Source: Cellulomonas chengniuliangii
Lineage (GTDB): Bacteria; Actinomycetota; Actinomycetes; Actinomycetales; Cellulomonadaceae
Assembly (NCBI RefSeq): GCF_024508335.1
Contig: NZ_CP101988.1
Span: 3,348,001-3,412,000 of the forward strand
Length of the DNA: 64,000 nt
Direction: 5' to 3'
This document shows, one piece after another, positions 1 through 7,716 of the stretch. The notes below the pieces were generated by a model. The model had not been told where the DNA came from and made no database searches. It saw only the letters and a program-made list of their open reading frames with translations. Both the position numbers and the translations under genes were made by a program. How positions within the stretch are numbered: the stretch's first letter is position 1; each line of letters starts with the position of its first letter.

Positions 1-428
1 AGGCTCTGGCTGAGCATTCGCTAACTGAGCACCGAGTCCGACACGGAGGCGGCTTGGCTGCGACCGATCCGACCGATGTTCCGGTCGCCGTCTACTTGGG
101 CAACGGTGGGCAGGTCGCACCGCAGGCGACCGGGCATGATGCACGAGCGAGAGGAGCACGACCGACCGCTCCCCCAGGGCGTGAGGCGAGGCCGGTTCAG
201 TGGGTCTCAGATGCGGCGGGCAGCTCCCATCAGCACAAGTGAGCGTCCGCCGAACGATGGCAACGGCGGCGTCATCGGGTTCACGTTCTCACGGTGACCA
301 CGTTGCCACACATGCTGCGGAACCAAACCAGGCGGGTCAGGCGGCGGGGTCCCGTTGCCCGGTTGCCCGGTTTCCCAGTCTCCTCGGTCGGCCGGTCCGT
401 GCGCCGACGGCACATACCGGGGCTCAGA
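1..428. other. Edge region with no confident gene
   Basis: This stretch is visibly less GC-biased than the rest of the window. Several open frames exist on both strands but none has a plausible ribosome binding site, host-like third-position GC or recognisable protein features. It may hold the end of an acquired segment or decayed sequence. I see no repeat, tRNA or recombinase gene in it. Confidence 0.4.
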
Positions 429-638
429 TCAGGAGTTTCCGCTGTTGTCGTCAGCGTCAACAACGTGCTGGACGGGAGTTCCTGGTGCACGCAACGCACC
501 GCAGTGCACACAGGCCGACGCGCATCGCCCTCGGCACTGCCCTACACCCTCGCTCTTGAGAATCGAAAGCCCGAGCGGCTCACCATGGCCGCAGTACCCA
601 ACCGCCAACGGGCAATCAGGGCACCGCGGCCATGGCAA
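429..638 (-). CDS. Possible small Cys-rich zinc-ribbon-like protein
   Basis: A 69-residue frame opening with TTG, 18 bases downstream of the 657-869 gene on the same strand. It carries two CxxC pairs (RCPDC near the start and CVHCG in the second half) plus other cysteines, a pattern compatible with a small zinc ribbon. Third-position GC is modest, like its upstream neighbour and unlike the rest of the window. No family is recognised. The TTG start and lack of a clear Shine-Dalgarno make it doubtful; it could be a chance frame. Confidence 0.25.
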   Translation of the reverse strand: MPWPRCPDCPLAVGYCGHGEPLGLSILKSEGVGQCRGRCASACVHCGALRAPGTPVQHVVDADDNSGNS

Positions 639-656
639 GCCATCGCACGATATTCG

Positions 657-869
657 CTAATCGATGCGACCAGTCTCTGGGTCGACGCGGCCCAAGAAGT
701 TGCGAATCGCCCGTATCAGCACAGCCTCATCGAGTTTCGCTCGATCGTTACGGGCAATCGAGAACCCAGGCCGCGGCCCGCCCGCATGCTCCCAGATGAG
801 ATCGTAGGCACCAGGTTCATCGGAACGTTCCTGGACATCAAACACTTCACCATCAACCGTCAGGCGCAT
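657..869 (-). CDS. Small hypothetical protein
   Basis: A 70-residue soluble protein, acidic overall, with no signal peptide or membrane segment. The start is well supported: an AGGAGG-type ribosome binding site lies 7 bases before the ATG. The amino-acid pattern (alternating hydrophobic strands then a helix ending RNFLGRVD) looks like a real folded domain, but I do not recognise the family. Codon choice is relaxed at third positions (many A/T endings), unlike the almost uniform G/C endings elsewhere, which suggests acquisition by transfer. The Cys-rich frame at 429-638 follows it closely. Confidence 0.6.
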   Translation of the reverse strand: MRLTVDGEVFDVQERSDEPGAYDLIWEHAGGPRPGFSIARNDRAKLDEAVLIRAIRNFLGRVDPETGRID

Positions 870-1082
870 GGGCTCGCCTCCTTCAAAGGTCAGTCACAAT
901 TGAACTTGAATGTGGGTGTGTACAGCCGGTCCGGGAGGTCTGCCACACCCACGACACACCTACCGCCGGCCGGACGGCATCGCCGTCATTCCGCTCGCGC
1001 TGCTCGGACCCTGAGAACTGCAGCCTCAAGGAGCATGGGGCCGCCGTGACCGTCAGCCCAGCCTCCGCGCCGGGGGTCGCGC

Positions 1083-1088
1083 TAACGT
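1083..1088 (+). promoter_or_regulatory. -10-like element of a leaderless promoter
   Basis: TAACGT ends exactly 6 bases before the ATG at 1095, the spacing expected if transcription begins at the start codon. No Shine-Dalgarno is present. Confidence 0.5.
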
Positions 1089-1094
1089 CGGCGG

Positions 1095-1466
1095 ATGCGC
1101 ATCATCGACCACGACGGCATCGTTGTGCAGCACCTCGACGAGGTCGGGCCCGTCATCGCCACGTCCGCGGACACGTCCGACCTGATCGGCAACGCGTGGG
1201 CGGCGCAGGCCGACCTCGTCGCCGTGCCTGTCAGCCGTCTCGACCCCGAGTTCTTCCGGCTGCGGTCCGGGATGGCCGGCGAGATCCTGCAGAAGGCCGT
1301 CAATTACCACCTGCAGATCGCGGTGGTGGGCGACATCAGCGAGCACCTGGCCGCGAGCGAGGCGCTGCGGGCGTTCGTGGCCGAGTCGAACCGGGGGCAG
1401 CACGCCTGGTTCGTGCCCGACGAGGCCGCCCTCGAGGCCCAGATCGCCCGCATCAGGCGGGTGTGA
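1095..1466 (+). CDS. DUF4180 domain-containing protein
   Basis: A 123-residue soluble protein matching the DUF4180 family in length and pattern: an N-terminal strand-rich half (MRIIDHDGIVVQHL), a conserved middle with RLDPEFFRLRSGMAGEILQKAVNY split over two strands and helix, then DISEHLAASEALRAFVAESNRG. The family has no established biochemical role; members are usually single genes. No RBS precedes the ATG but a TAACGT hexamer sits 6 bases upstream, implying a leaderless mRNA. It converges on the membrane protein at 1618-2373. Confidence 0.75.
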   Translation: MRIIDHDGIVVQHLDEVGPVIATSADTSDLIGNAWAAQADLVAVPVSRLDPEFFRLRSGMAGEILQKAVNYHLQIAVVGDISEHLAASEALRAFVAESNRGQHAWFVPDEAALEAQIARIRRV

Positions 1467-1479
1467 CCCGAGGACCGTT

Positions 1480-1518
1480 CAGCCGCTCCGACGTGCTCCC
1501 ACCACCTGGGAGCGGCTG
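1480..1518. terminator. Hairpin between convergent genes
   Basis: Ten-base perfect arms (CAGCCGCTCC and its complement) with a 19-base loop, 14 bases after the DUF4180 stop. No T tract; likely a bidirectional terminator for 1095-1466 and 1618-2373. Confidence 0.45.
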
Positions 1519-1617
1519 CCGTCCTCGCCGCAGGAGAGGAGAACGACCTCGCTCAGGCCCAGCCCGCCCGCTGAGTGGCGGGACCGCGCCCCGCCGCCAC
1601 GCCCGCCCGGCCGGCCG

Positions 1618-2373
1618 TCACTCCTCGACGAGGCAGCCGTAGGTGTCCGGCAGCTCGACGTAGAACGGCGACTCGTCCGGGCAGGTGGCCGCGTCGGAGA
1701 CCTCCACGATGACCTTGTAGTCGTGCGGCCCGTCGCAGGGCACCTCGTCGAGCATGTCGCTGGACGCGTCGCTCCAGCAGGAGCCCGTCAGCTCGCCGGC
1801 GCTCGGCGGCGAGTCGTCGGCCATCGCCCCGAGGGCGAGCACCCCGACGACGAGGCAGGCGACGGCGCCGCCCGCGACGGCCACCCGGCCGATCGTGCTC
1901 CCCCGGCCGCCCACAGACCGCACGGCCCGGTGCATGCGCCAGGCCCGCCAGAACAGCACGAGGCCGAAGAGCATCCCGCCGGTCCAGATGGTGCCGCCGC
2001 CCGAGGATCCGGCGGCGTAGAGGGCCGAGCCGGCGCCGATGAGGAACACCAGGACGCCGAGGGCGAACACCCCGAGCGCCTTCTTCTGGGCCGCGGCGAC
2101 CTCGGCCGGGTCGACGTCGGCCGGGTCGGCGCCGGTCGGCGGCACGTTGCCCAGCGGAGCGCCCATGACGGGGGCGGCGAGCGGGGCGCCCACGGCACGC
2201 GGGTCCCAAGCCGGCACCGTGAAGTCGACGATCGGGGCCGGCAGCCCTCCGTCGGTGAGCCAGTAAGTCCAACCGGGCTCGGGGAGCGGCCACTGGGCGT
2301 CCGGCGTCCAGCCGGGCTGCGGGCTCCAGCCGTCGGGGGCCGCTGGCCACGCTGGGGGTGTGTTGAACCGCAT
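1618..2373 (-). CDS. Membrane protein with septum-formation-like C-terminus
   Basis: 251 residues. The N-terminus is rich in Pro and Trp (repeated W-x-P/P-x-W, GW motifs, about residues 1-55), a composition typical of actinobacterial DUF2510-like cytoplasmic tails. Two to three hydrophobic segments follow between about residues 95 and 185. After the last one, an extracytoplasmic tail contains GSCWSD, VPCDGPHDYKV and TCPDE, Cys-containing motifs resembling the Septum_form/LppU-like family of secreted or anchored domains, so disulfides are likely. The role is unknown. Start chosen at the ATG giving the conserved MRFNTPPAWP opening. Confidence 0.65.
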   Translation of the reverse strand: MRFNTPPAWPAAPDGWSPQPGWTPDAQWPLPEPGWTYWLTDGGLPAPIVDFTVPAWDPRAVGAPLAAPVMGAPLGNVPPTGADPADVDPAEVAAAQKKALGVFALGVLVFLIGAGSALYAAGSSGGGTIWTGGMLFGLVLFWRAWRMHRAVRSVGGRGSTIGRVAVAGGAVACLVVGVLALGAMADDSPPSAGELTGSCWSDASSDMLDEVPCDGPHDYKVIVEVSDAATCPDESPFYVELPDTYGCLVEE

Positions 2374-2555
2374 CGCGCGCTCCTAATTCTCTGGAGCGGC
2401 GCCTGTGCGCCCTGCCCCCGTGTGGGTGCGATCGTCCCGCAGTCGGGCGGTCGACGGAGGCGATTCGCGTCAACGTTCGCGCTGTTCACCCATTTGCGGG
2501 CGGGCTGTGAAGAACGGCCCGATTGGGGCGGGCGACATGGCTAGGCTCACGCGCC

Positions 2556-3134
2556 GTGACCCCTCCCAGCAACCACACGCCCCCTCCGTCTGCCCATGAG
2601 GCGCGTGAGCTCCTCCACCAGCTCCAGCGCGAGGGGTTCTCCGCAGAGGAGGCCGATCTCGCGCTGCGGGAGGCGGGCATCGTCCCGCCCGGGCCGGCGG
2701 GCTACGGAGCCCTCGAGGCCGGCCGCACGCCTTACCTCCTGGGCCTGCTCGCCTGGCTCCCGATCCCGTTCGTGAGCGTGCTGATCGCCGGGGTCGCGAT
2801 GGCCGCGGCGTACCCGAGCCAGCGCAAGCGGTCGGCGCTGGCCGCTGAGAACGCCCGCCGCGCCGCGAACTGGGGGCTGACCTATGTGCTCGGCGTCGTC
2901 CTCAGCATCGCGGCGACCATCCTCATGGTCCTCGTCGCACAGGGCGCGGACACCGCAGGACCCGACGCGTCGCCGTGGCCGCTCGTGTTCTTGCTGCCCA
3001 TCTTCGGGCTGGGCATCGCCCACCTGGTCATCACGATCATGGGCATCCGGCGCACCTCAAGCCTCCAGGCTTTCAATCCCCCGGGTGTGCCGTTCTTCCG
3101 CGCCGCCACCCCGGAGGTCGCGCGCGCCGTCTAG
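2556..3134 (+). CDS. DUF4870-like membrane protein
   Basis: About 192 residues from a GTG start. An N-terminal soluble part contains a short helix (AHEARELLHQLQREGFSAEEADLALREAGI) that resembles a regulatory UBA-like or SHOCT-like helix pair. Then come four hydrophobic segments with the pattern of the DUF4870/Tic20-like family: LLGLLAWLPIPFVSVLIAG, NWGLTYVLGVVLSIAAT and LVFLLPIFGLGIAHLVIT. The GTG at 2556 is preferred over an upstream in-frame TTG because a TAGGCT hexamer lies 8 bases before it. Function unknown. Confidence 0.6.
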   Translation: MTPPSNHTPPPSAHEARELLHQLQREGFSAEEADLALREAGIVPPGPAGYGALEAGRTPYLLGLLAWLPIPFVSVLIAGVAMAAAYPSQRKRSALAAENARRAANWGLTYVLGVVLSIAATILMVLVAQGADTAGPDASPWPLVFLLPIFGLGIAHLVITIMGIRRTSSLQAFNPPGVPFFRAATPEVARAV

Positions 3135-3177
3135 ATCGCGGTCCGGCACGGGGCGGCGGGGCGCCCGCTGCCCCGGG

Positions 3178-4083
3178 TCAGGCGAGCTCGATGCCGCCCG
3201 CGACGCCGAGCAGCACATCGAGCACGGCCGCGACGGCGGGCCCGGGCTCGCGTCGGGTGGCGCGGTGGCGTGCGACCAGCCGGCGCGAGCCGAGTCCGGG
3301 CACCGTGACGACGCCGACCCCCGGGGGGATCTCGCCCTGCAGCGCGAGCGCGGGCAGCATCGCGACGCCTTGACCGGCGGCGACGAGGGAGAGCGCCACG
3401 TCGAAGTCGTAGTACTGGTGTCGGGTGCGGACCCGCTCCCCCAGCAGCGTGGCGACCCGGCCGAGCGCCCGGTCGGCCGCGGTGCCCGGCTCCGCGCCCA
3501 CCCACAGGGCGCCGCGCAAGTCGTCGAGCTGCGTGGGGATCGCGACGGCGGCGGGCACCACGAGACGCCACGGCTCCTCGAGCAGCACGGTGTCCCGCAC
3601 GCCGCGCGGCACGGTGGCGTCGGCGTCCTCGTCGCGCTCGAGCAGCACGATGTCGGCCTCGCCGGCGCGGAGCCTGCGCAGCGCCACGGCCGGCTCGAGC
3701 TCCTCGATGACCAGCTCGACGCCGGGGTGCCGTTCCTCGACGACAGTCGAGGCGGGCCCGACCACCGCCCGGATCGCGGTGCGGAAGGCCGCGACCGTGA
3801 CTCGCCCGGAGACCTCCCCCGCGAGGGTCGCGATGGCCTTGCGGGCGTCCACGAGCTCGGCCTCGATGCGCTCGGCGGACTCCGCGAACACCCGCCCGGC
3901 GGGGGTGAGGGTCACGCCGCGGGGCCCGCGGTCGAGCACCTGGACCCCTTCCTCCGCCTCGAGCCGGGCGATCTGCTGAGAGACGGCCGAGGGCGTCACG
4001 CGCAGCACGTCGGCCGCCGCGTGCACGCCGCCGGCACGGTGCACGGCGAGCAGGATGGCGAGGCGTCGAGGATCGGTGGGCAT
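3178..4083 (-). CDS. LysR family transcriptional regulator
   Basis: 301 residues, normal for LTTRs. Residues 1-60 form the winged helix-turn-helix (AAADVLRVTPSAVSQQIARLE is the recognition region), followed by a linker helix and the periplasmic-binding-like effector domain (about 90-290). The effector is unknown. It is divergent from the small membrane protein gene at 4339, with a 255-base spacer in which LTTR sites would be expected, so that gene is a candidate target, though the pairing is only positional. The ATG is preceded by TAGCAT at 6 bases and no RBS, suggesting a leaderless transcript. Confidence 0.85.
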   Translation of the reverse strand: MPTDPRRLAILLAVHRAGGVHAAADVLRVTPSAVSQQIARLEAEEGVQVLDRGPRGVTLTPAGRVFAESAERIEAELVDARKAIATLAGEVSGRVTVAAFRTAIRAVVGPASTVVEERHPGVELVIEELEPAVALRRLRAGEADIVLLERDEDADATVPRGVRDTVLLEEPWRLVVPAAVAIPTQLDDLRGALWVGAEPGTAADRALGRVATLLGERVRTRHQYYDFDVALSLVAAGQGVAMLPALALQGEIPPGVGVVTVPGLGSRRLVARHRATRREPGPAVAAVLDVLLGVAGGIELA

Positions 4084-4089
4084 CCAGCG

Positions 4090-4095
4090 ATGCTA
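4090..4095 (-). promoter_or_regulatory. -10-like element of a leaderless promoter
   Basis: TAGCAT on the minus strand, 6 bases before the LysR ATG at 4083, with no Shine-Dalgarno. Confidence 0.5.
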
Positions 4096-4338
4096 GGCCC
4101 GCCTTGGGGTCCTCGCGCGTTCCAGATGACCGTCCGACCTGCGTTGCTACCAGGATTTGGGCATCTGATGGGCCTTCCGTGGGGAATGCCAGGGGCGGCC
4201 GTAGCCATGTAGTTCCGCTAACCAGTGGTGCAAACAAAGTTCATTTGTGCTGAATAGCAAGACGGCCCCAGACTGTGCGCGAGCCGCCGCGAGAAACCTC
4301 CGTGACGGCACGGGAACCGTGGGTCACTGGAGCAAGTC

Positions 4339-4767
4339 GTGGACGTCGTCATCACCTCGCTGGGCTGGCTCGGCGCCATCATCTGCGTCACCGCCTACGG
4401 TCTCGTCTCGCGGGGCACCTGGTCCGCCTCGTCGACCCGCTACCAGGTGGCCAACATCGCCGGCGCCCTGCTGCTGTGCGTGGTGGCCGCCCGCTCGCAG
4501 GTGTGGCCGTCCGTGGCCTCCAACATCGCCTGGGCCCTGATCGGCGCCCACGCGCTGACCGCCCTCGTCCGCGGACGGCAGTCGCCCGCCGATGCCGCCG
4601 CCACGGCGGCGGAGCACTCCGCGGCAGGGGCCACGTCGCAGATGTCGCTGCTGCCCACCCAGGCCACGGCCGCCACCGCCGGGGCACGCCCGATGATGGC
4701 GCCGGCCGGTAGCACGGCCGACGACCTCGCCCACCTGCCGCCGAGCTCGGTCACCCTCGTCGCCTGA
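4339..4767 (+). CDS. Small membrane protein, CBU_0592-like
   Basis: 142 residues from GTG, with GGAG 6 bases upstream as the deciding ribosome binding site. Three hydrophobic segments occupy residues 1-90: SLGWLGAIICVTAYGLV, YQVANIAGALLLCVVAA and SVASNIAWALIGAHALTAL. This matches the small CBU_0592-type integral membrane family found beside transporters and regulators. The C-terminal third is low-complexity (Ala, Ser, Thr, Pro) and probably cytoplasmic and disordered. Role unknown. It lies divergently to the LysR gene at 3178-4083. Confidence 0.65.
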   Translation: MDVVITSLGWLGAIICVTAYGLVSRGTWSASSTRYQVANIAGALLLCVVAARSQVWPSVASNIAWALIGAHALTALVRGRQSPADAAATAAEHSAAGATSQMSLLPTQATAATAGARPMMAPAGSTADDLAHLPPSSVTLVA

Positions 4768-4843
4768 CACGGGCGGGCCTCAGTCCCGAGCGGCGCCTCC
4801 GCGGCTCGCGGCAGGCGAGGCAGCACGGCCGCCCAGCGCGCCG

Positions 4844-5257
4844 TCAGGCGCCGCGGGCGCCCAACAGATCGGCGAGCAGCGCCTCCACCCGGCCGCGGAT
4901 CTCATCCCGGATGGGCCGCACGGACGCGATGCCCTGCCCGGCCGGGTCCTCCAGCACCCAGTCCTCGTACCGCTTGCCCGGGAAGATCGGGCACACGTCG
5001 CCGCAGCCCATCGTGATCACCGCGTCCGAGGCCTGCACCGCCTCAGGAGTGAGCACCTTGGGCTGGGCCGCGGTGATGTCGATGCCGACCTCGGCCATCG
5101 CCTGCACCGCGACGGGGTTGATCTGCTCGGCGGGCATCGAGCCGGCCGATCGCACCTCGACGGCGCCGCCGGACAGCGCGGTCATGAACCCCGCGGCCAT
5201 CTGGGAGCGGCCAGCGTTGTGGACGCAGACGAAGATCACGCTGGGCTTGTCGGTCAT
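4844..5257 (-). CDS. arsC: Arsenate reductase (LMW-phosphatase type)
   Basis: 137 residues. Reduces As(V) to As(III) in the cytoplasm for export by the adjacent Acr3 pump. The low-molecular-weight phosphatase P-loop CVHNAGRS (Cys11 nucleophile, Arg17) is intact, with the catalytic Asp in the DPAG motif (Asp104). Two further cysteines, Cys85 and Cys89 (GCGDVC), fit either a thioredoxin-relay or a mycothiol/mycoredoxin-dependent enzyme; actinobacterial context favours the latter. Last gene of arsM-acr3-arsC: its ATG overlaps the acr3 stop (ATGA), so translation is coupled. Confidence 0.93.
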   Translation of the reverse strand: MTDKPSVIFVCVHNAGRSQMAAGFMTALSGGAVEVRSAGSMPAEQINPVAVQAMAEVGIDITAAQPKVLTPEAVQASDAVITMGCGDVCPIFPGKRYEDWVLEDPAGQGIASVRPIRDEIRGRVEALLADLLGARGA

Positions 5258-6417
5258 CGGGGGCTCCTTGCGGGGGTCGGTTCAGCGGCGGGAACGGGAG
5301 TGGAGGACGCCGGGACGGTCGGGTCGCCGGGGAACCACCGCCGGCCCGCCCACAGCGCGACGTAGACGAGGCCGACGAGCACCGGCACCTCGATGAGCGG
5401 CCCGACGACCCCCGCGAGCGCCTGCCCGGACGCGGCCCCGAAGGACCCGATGGCCACGGCGATGGCCAGCTCGAAGTTGTTGCCGGCGGCGGTGAAGGAC
5501 AGCGTCGTGGTGGTGGCGTAGCCCATGCCGAGCGCGCGGCCCAGCAGGAAGGCGCCCCCGAACATCAGCACGAAGTACGCCAGCAAGGGCAGGGCGATCC
5601 GGGCGACGTCGGCGGGGCGGCTCAGGACCGCCTCCCCTTGCAGGGCGAACAGCACGACGATGGTGAACAGCAGGCCGTAGAGCGCCACGGGACCGATCTT
5701 GGGCAGGAACCGCTGCTCGTACCAGTCCCGGCCGCGCCGGCGCTCGCCCACCGTCCGGGTCAGGTAGCCGGCGACGAGCGGGACGCCGAGGAACACGAGG
5801 ACGGACACGGCGATCGAGCCGATCGAGAACTGCGCGGAGGTGGTGGCCAGGCCGAGCCACCCCGGCAGCACCTGCAGGTAGAACCAGCCCAGGCCGGCGA
5901 ACGCGACGATCTGGAACACGGAGTTGATCGCGACGAGCACCGCCGCGGCCTCGCGGTCCCCGCAGGCGAGGTCGTTCCAGATCAGCACCATCGCGATGCA
6001 GCGCGCCAGCCCGACGATGATCAGCCCGGTGCGGTGCTCGGGCTGGTCGGGCAGCATCAGCCACGCGAGGGCGAACATCAGCGCGGGCCCCACCACCCAG
6101 TTCAACGCGAGGGACGCCACGAGCAGCCGGCGGTCGCCGGTGACGCGGGCCGTCTCGGTGTACCGGACCTTGGCCAGCACCGGGTACATCATCACGAGCA
6201 GGCCCACGGCGATCGGCACGGACATCGACCCGACGGTGACGGCCTGGAGCGCGTCACCGAGAGCCGGGACGGCGCGCCCGAGCACCAGGCCGACCGCCAT
6301 CGCGGCGAGGATCCACACAGGCAGCCAGCGGTCGAGCGCGGACAGCCGCCGCAGCACGGGGGCGGTCGGGGCAGCGGGCGCGGGCTGCGCAGGTGGCGCA
6401 GTGCGCGCAGCGGTCAC
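5254..6417 (-). CDS. acr3: Arsenite efflux permease, Acr3 family
   Basis: 387 residues with about ten hydrophobic segments, the usual Acr3 architecture; exports arsenite from the cytoplasm using the proton gradient. A conserved Acr3 cysteine is seen in the fourth segment region (IVGLARCIAMVLIWNDLACGD), which in the family forms the As(III) translocation site, and the PLIEVPVLVGLVYVALW C-terminal segment is typical. The N-terminal 30 residues are a cytoplasmic Ala-Pro rich tail. GTG start overlaps the arsM stop by four bases, and its own stop overlaps arsC, making a tightly coupled three-gene operon. Confidence 0.93.
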   Translation of the reverse strand: MTAARTAPPAQPAPAAPTAPVLRRLSALDRWLPVWILAAMAVGLVLGRAVPALGDALQAVTVGSMSVPIAVGLLVMMYPVLAKVRYTETARVTGDRRLLVASLALNWVVGPALMFALAWLMLPDQPEHRTGLIIVGLARCIAMVLIWNDLACGDREAAAVLVAINSVFQIVAFAGLGWFYLQVLPGWLGLATTSAQFSIGSIAVSVLVFLGVPLVAGYLTRTVGERRRGRDWYEQRFLPKIGPVALYGLLFTIVVLFALQGEAVLSRPADVARIALPLLAYFVLMFGGAFLLGRALGMGYATTTTLSFTAAGNNFELAIAVAIGSFGAASGQALAGVVGPLIEVPVLVGLVYVALWAGRRWFPGDPTVPASSTPVPAAEPTPARSPR

Positions 6418-7202
6418 GAGGGCTTGACCGCGCGGACGATCGCGCCGTGCATCCCGTCGGCGACCTCGTGCGTGAAGGCCACGTCGACATCGGCGAACCC
6501 CGCGGCGCGCAGGCCGTCCAGGTACTCGCTCCGGGACAGCGCGCCCGCGATGCAGCCGACGTGGGAGCCGCGCTCGGCGCGCTCGGCGGGGCTGAGGCGG
6601 TCCTCCGCGACGACGTCGGAGATGCCGACGCGGCCGCCGGGCGCCAGCACCCGGTGCACCTCGCGCAGGACCGCGGCCTTGTCGGTGGAGAGGTTGACGA
6701 CGCAGTTGGAGATGACCACGTCCACGCTGCCGTCGGCGAGCGGGAGGTCCTCGATGGCGCCCTGGAGGAACTCGACGTTGGCCACGCCCGCCTTCTCGGC
6801 GTTGGCGCGGGCGAGGTCGAGCATCTCCGGGGTCATGTCGACGCCGTAGGCGAACCCCGTGGGCCCCACGCGCCGGGCGGACAGGAGCACGTCGATGCCC
6901 CCGCCGGATCCCAGGTCGAGCACGCGCTCACCGGGCGCGAGGTCGGCGACGGCGATCGGGTTGCCGCAGCCCAGCGAGGCGAGCAGCGCCTCGGCGGGCA
7001 CCTGCCCGGCGCTCTGCGCGTCGTACAGCGCGCCGCCGAACCGGTCGTCGAGCTCGAGCGTGGTCCCGGCGCAGCATCCGCCGCCACCGTCGGAAGGGCT
7101 CGGCGCGGTGACCGCGAGCGCCGCGGCGGCGTATCGCGCCCGCACCTGGTCGCGCACGTCATCGGCCTGGGGCTGCTGCTCGCCGGGTCCGGACTCCGTC
7201 AT
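6414..7202 (-). CDS. arsM: Arsenite S-adenosylmethionine methyltransferase
   Basis: 262 residues. Methylates As(III) to mono-, di- and trimethyl forms. After a variable N-terminus with GGGGCC, it has the SAM-binding motif VLDLGSGGGIDVLL and the ArsM cysteines: the N-terminal CC pair, SLGCGNP, SNCVVNLS and HVGCIAGAL, the set used to bind As(III) and form disulfides. Start set at the ATG giving MTESGPG; an in-frame extension upstream would run across the promoter region. First gene of the minus-strand ars operon, divergent from arsR with operator-like palindromes between them. Confidence 0.92.
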   Translation of the reverse strand: MTESGPGEQQPQADDVRDQVRARYAAAALAVTAPSPSDGGGGCCAGTTLELDDRFGGALYDAQSAGQVPAEALLASLGCGNPIAVADLAPGERVLDLGSGGGIDVLLSARRVGPTGFAYGVDMTPEMLDLARANAEKAGVANVEFLQGAIEDLPLADGSVDVVISNCVVNLSTDKAAVLREVHRVLAPGGRVGISDVVAEDRLSPAERAERGSHVGCIAGALSRSEYLDGLRAAGFADVDVAFTHEVADGMHGAIVRAVKPS

Positions 7203-7272
7203 GGTCTCCACCTCTCCGTCGGGCGCCGCTGTGCTCGCTGGCGCGGTCTGTCGCGCCCTCTGCCCAGGCGCA

Positions 7273-7327
7273 CCCATCGACACCTGTCGATGGGAGGCTC
7301 CCACCATAGATCGACGGCTGTCAATAT
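7273..7327. promoter_or_regulatory. ArsR operator region in the ars divergon
   Basis: The arsM-arsR spacer holds a perfect 10-base inverted repeat with a 2-base centre at 7273-7294 (CCCATCGACA arms), and an imperfect one at 7306-7327 built on ATCGAC/GTCAAT flanked by ATA and AT. AT-rich imperfect repeats of this kind are the usual ArsR/SmtB binding site. Placement would let one repressor silence both arsM-acr3-arsC and arsR-arsN1. Confidence 0.6.
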
Positions 7328-7350
7328 CGACGTCCGCCGATCTCATTCGC

Positions 7351-7356
7351 CATACT
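7351..7356 (+). promoter_or_regulatory. -10-like element of arsR
   Basis: CATACT ends 6 bases before the arsR ATG at 7363, consistent with a leaderless arsR-arsN1 transcript. Confidence 0.4.
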
Positions 7357-7362
7357 GGCTCG

Positions 7363-7716
7363 ATGACCGGCGCGACCATGACCACCCCCGAGTGCTGCGG
7401 CACGCTCACCAGCGACACGCTCTCCGCGCCCGACGCCGCCGAGCTGGCCCGCACCCTCAAGGCCCTCGCCGACCCCGCCCGGCTGCGGCTGATCTCGCTG
7501 GTCGCCTCCCACGACGGCGCCGAGGCGTGCGTCTGCGACCTCGTCGAGCCGCTCGGGCTCAGCCAGCCCACCGTCTCCCACCACCTCAAGGTGCTAGTCG
7601 ACGCCGGCCTGCTCACCCGGGACAAGCGCGGGGTCTGGGCGTACTACGCACTGGTCCCCGGCGCCCTCGAGGCGGTGGCCGGCGCCCTCGCCTCCCCAGT
7701 GGCGGACCCGCGATGA
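7363..7716 (+). CDS. arsR: ArsR family As(III)-responsive repressor
   Basis: 117 residues. A winged helix-turn-helix repressor that leaves DNA when As(III) binds. The metal-site segment CVCDL sits in the expected alpha-3 region, followed directly by the recognition helix LSQPTVSHHLKVLVDAGLL and the wing KRGVWAYYALV. An additional CC pair near the N-terminus (ECCGTL) could contribute a third thiol, as in atypical actinobacterial ArsR proteins; that is inference. Its stop overlaps the arsN1 ATG (ATGA). It probably controls both directions of the ars divergon from the palindromes at 7273-7327. Confidence 0.92.
   Translation: MTGATMTTPECCGTLTSDTLSAPDAAELARTLKALADPARLRLISLVASHDGAEACVCDLVEPLGLSQPTVSHHLKVLVDAGLLTRDKRGVWAYYALVPGALEAVAGALASPVADPR

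Noticed and set aside
294-1049. 251-codon plus-strand frame in the low-GC edge
   Set aside because: Runs antisense to the 657-869 gene with its strong RBS, has no RBS of its own and an Arg-Ser-rich sequence with no recognisable fold.
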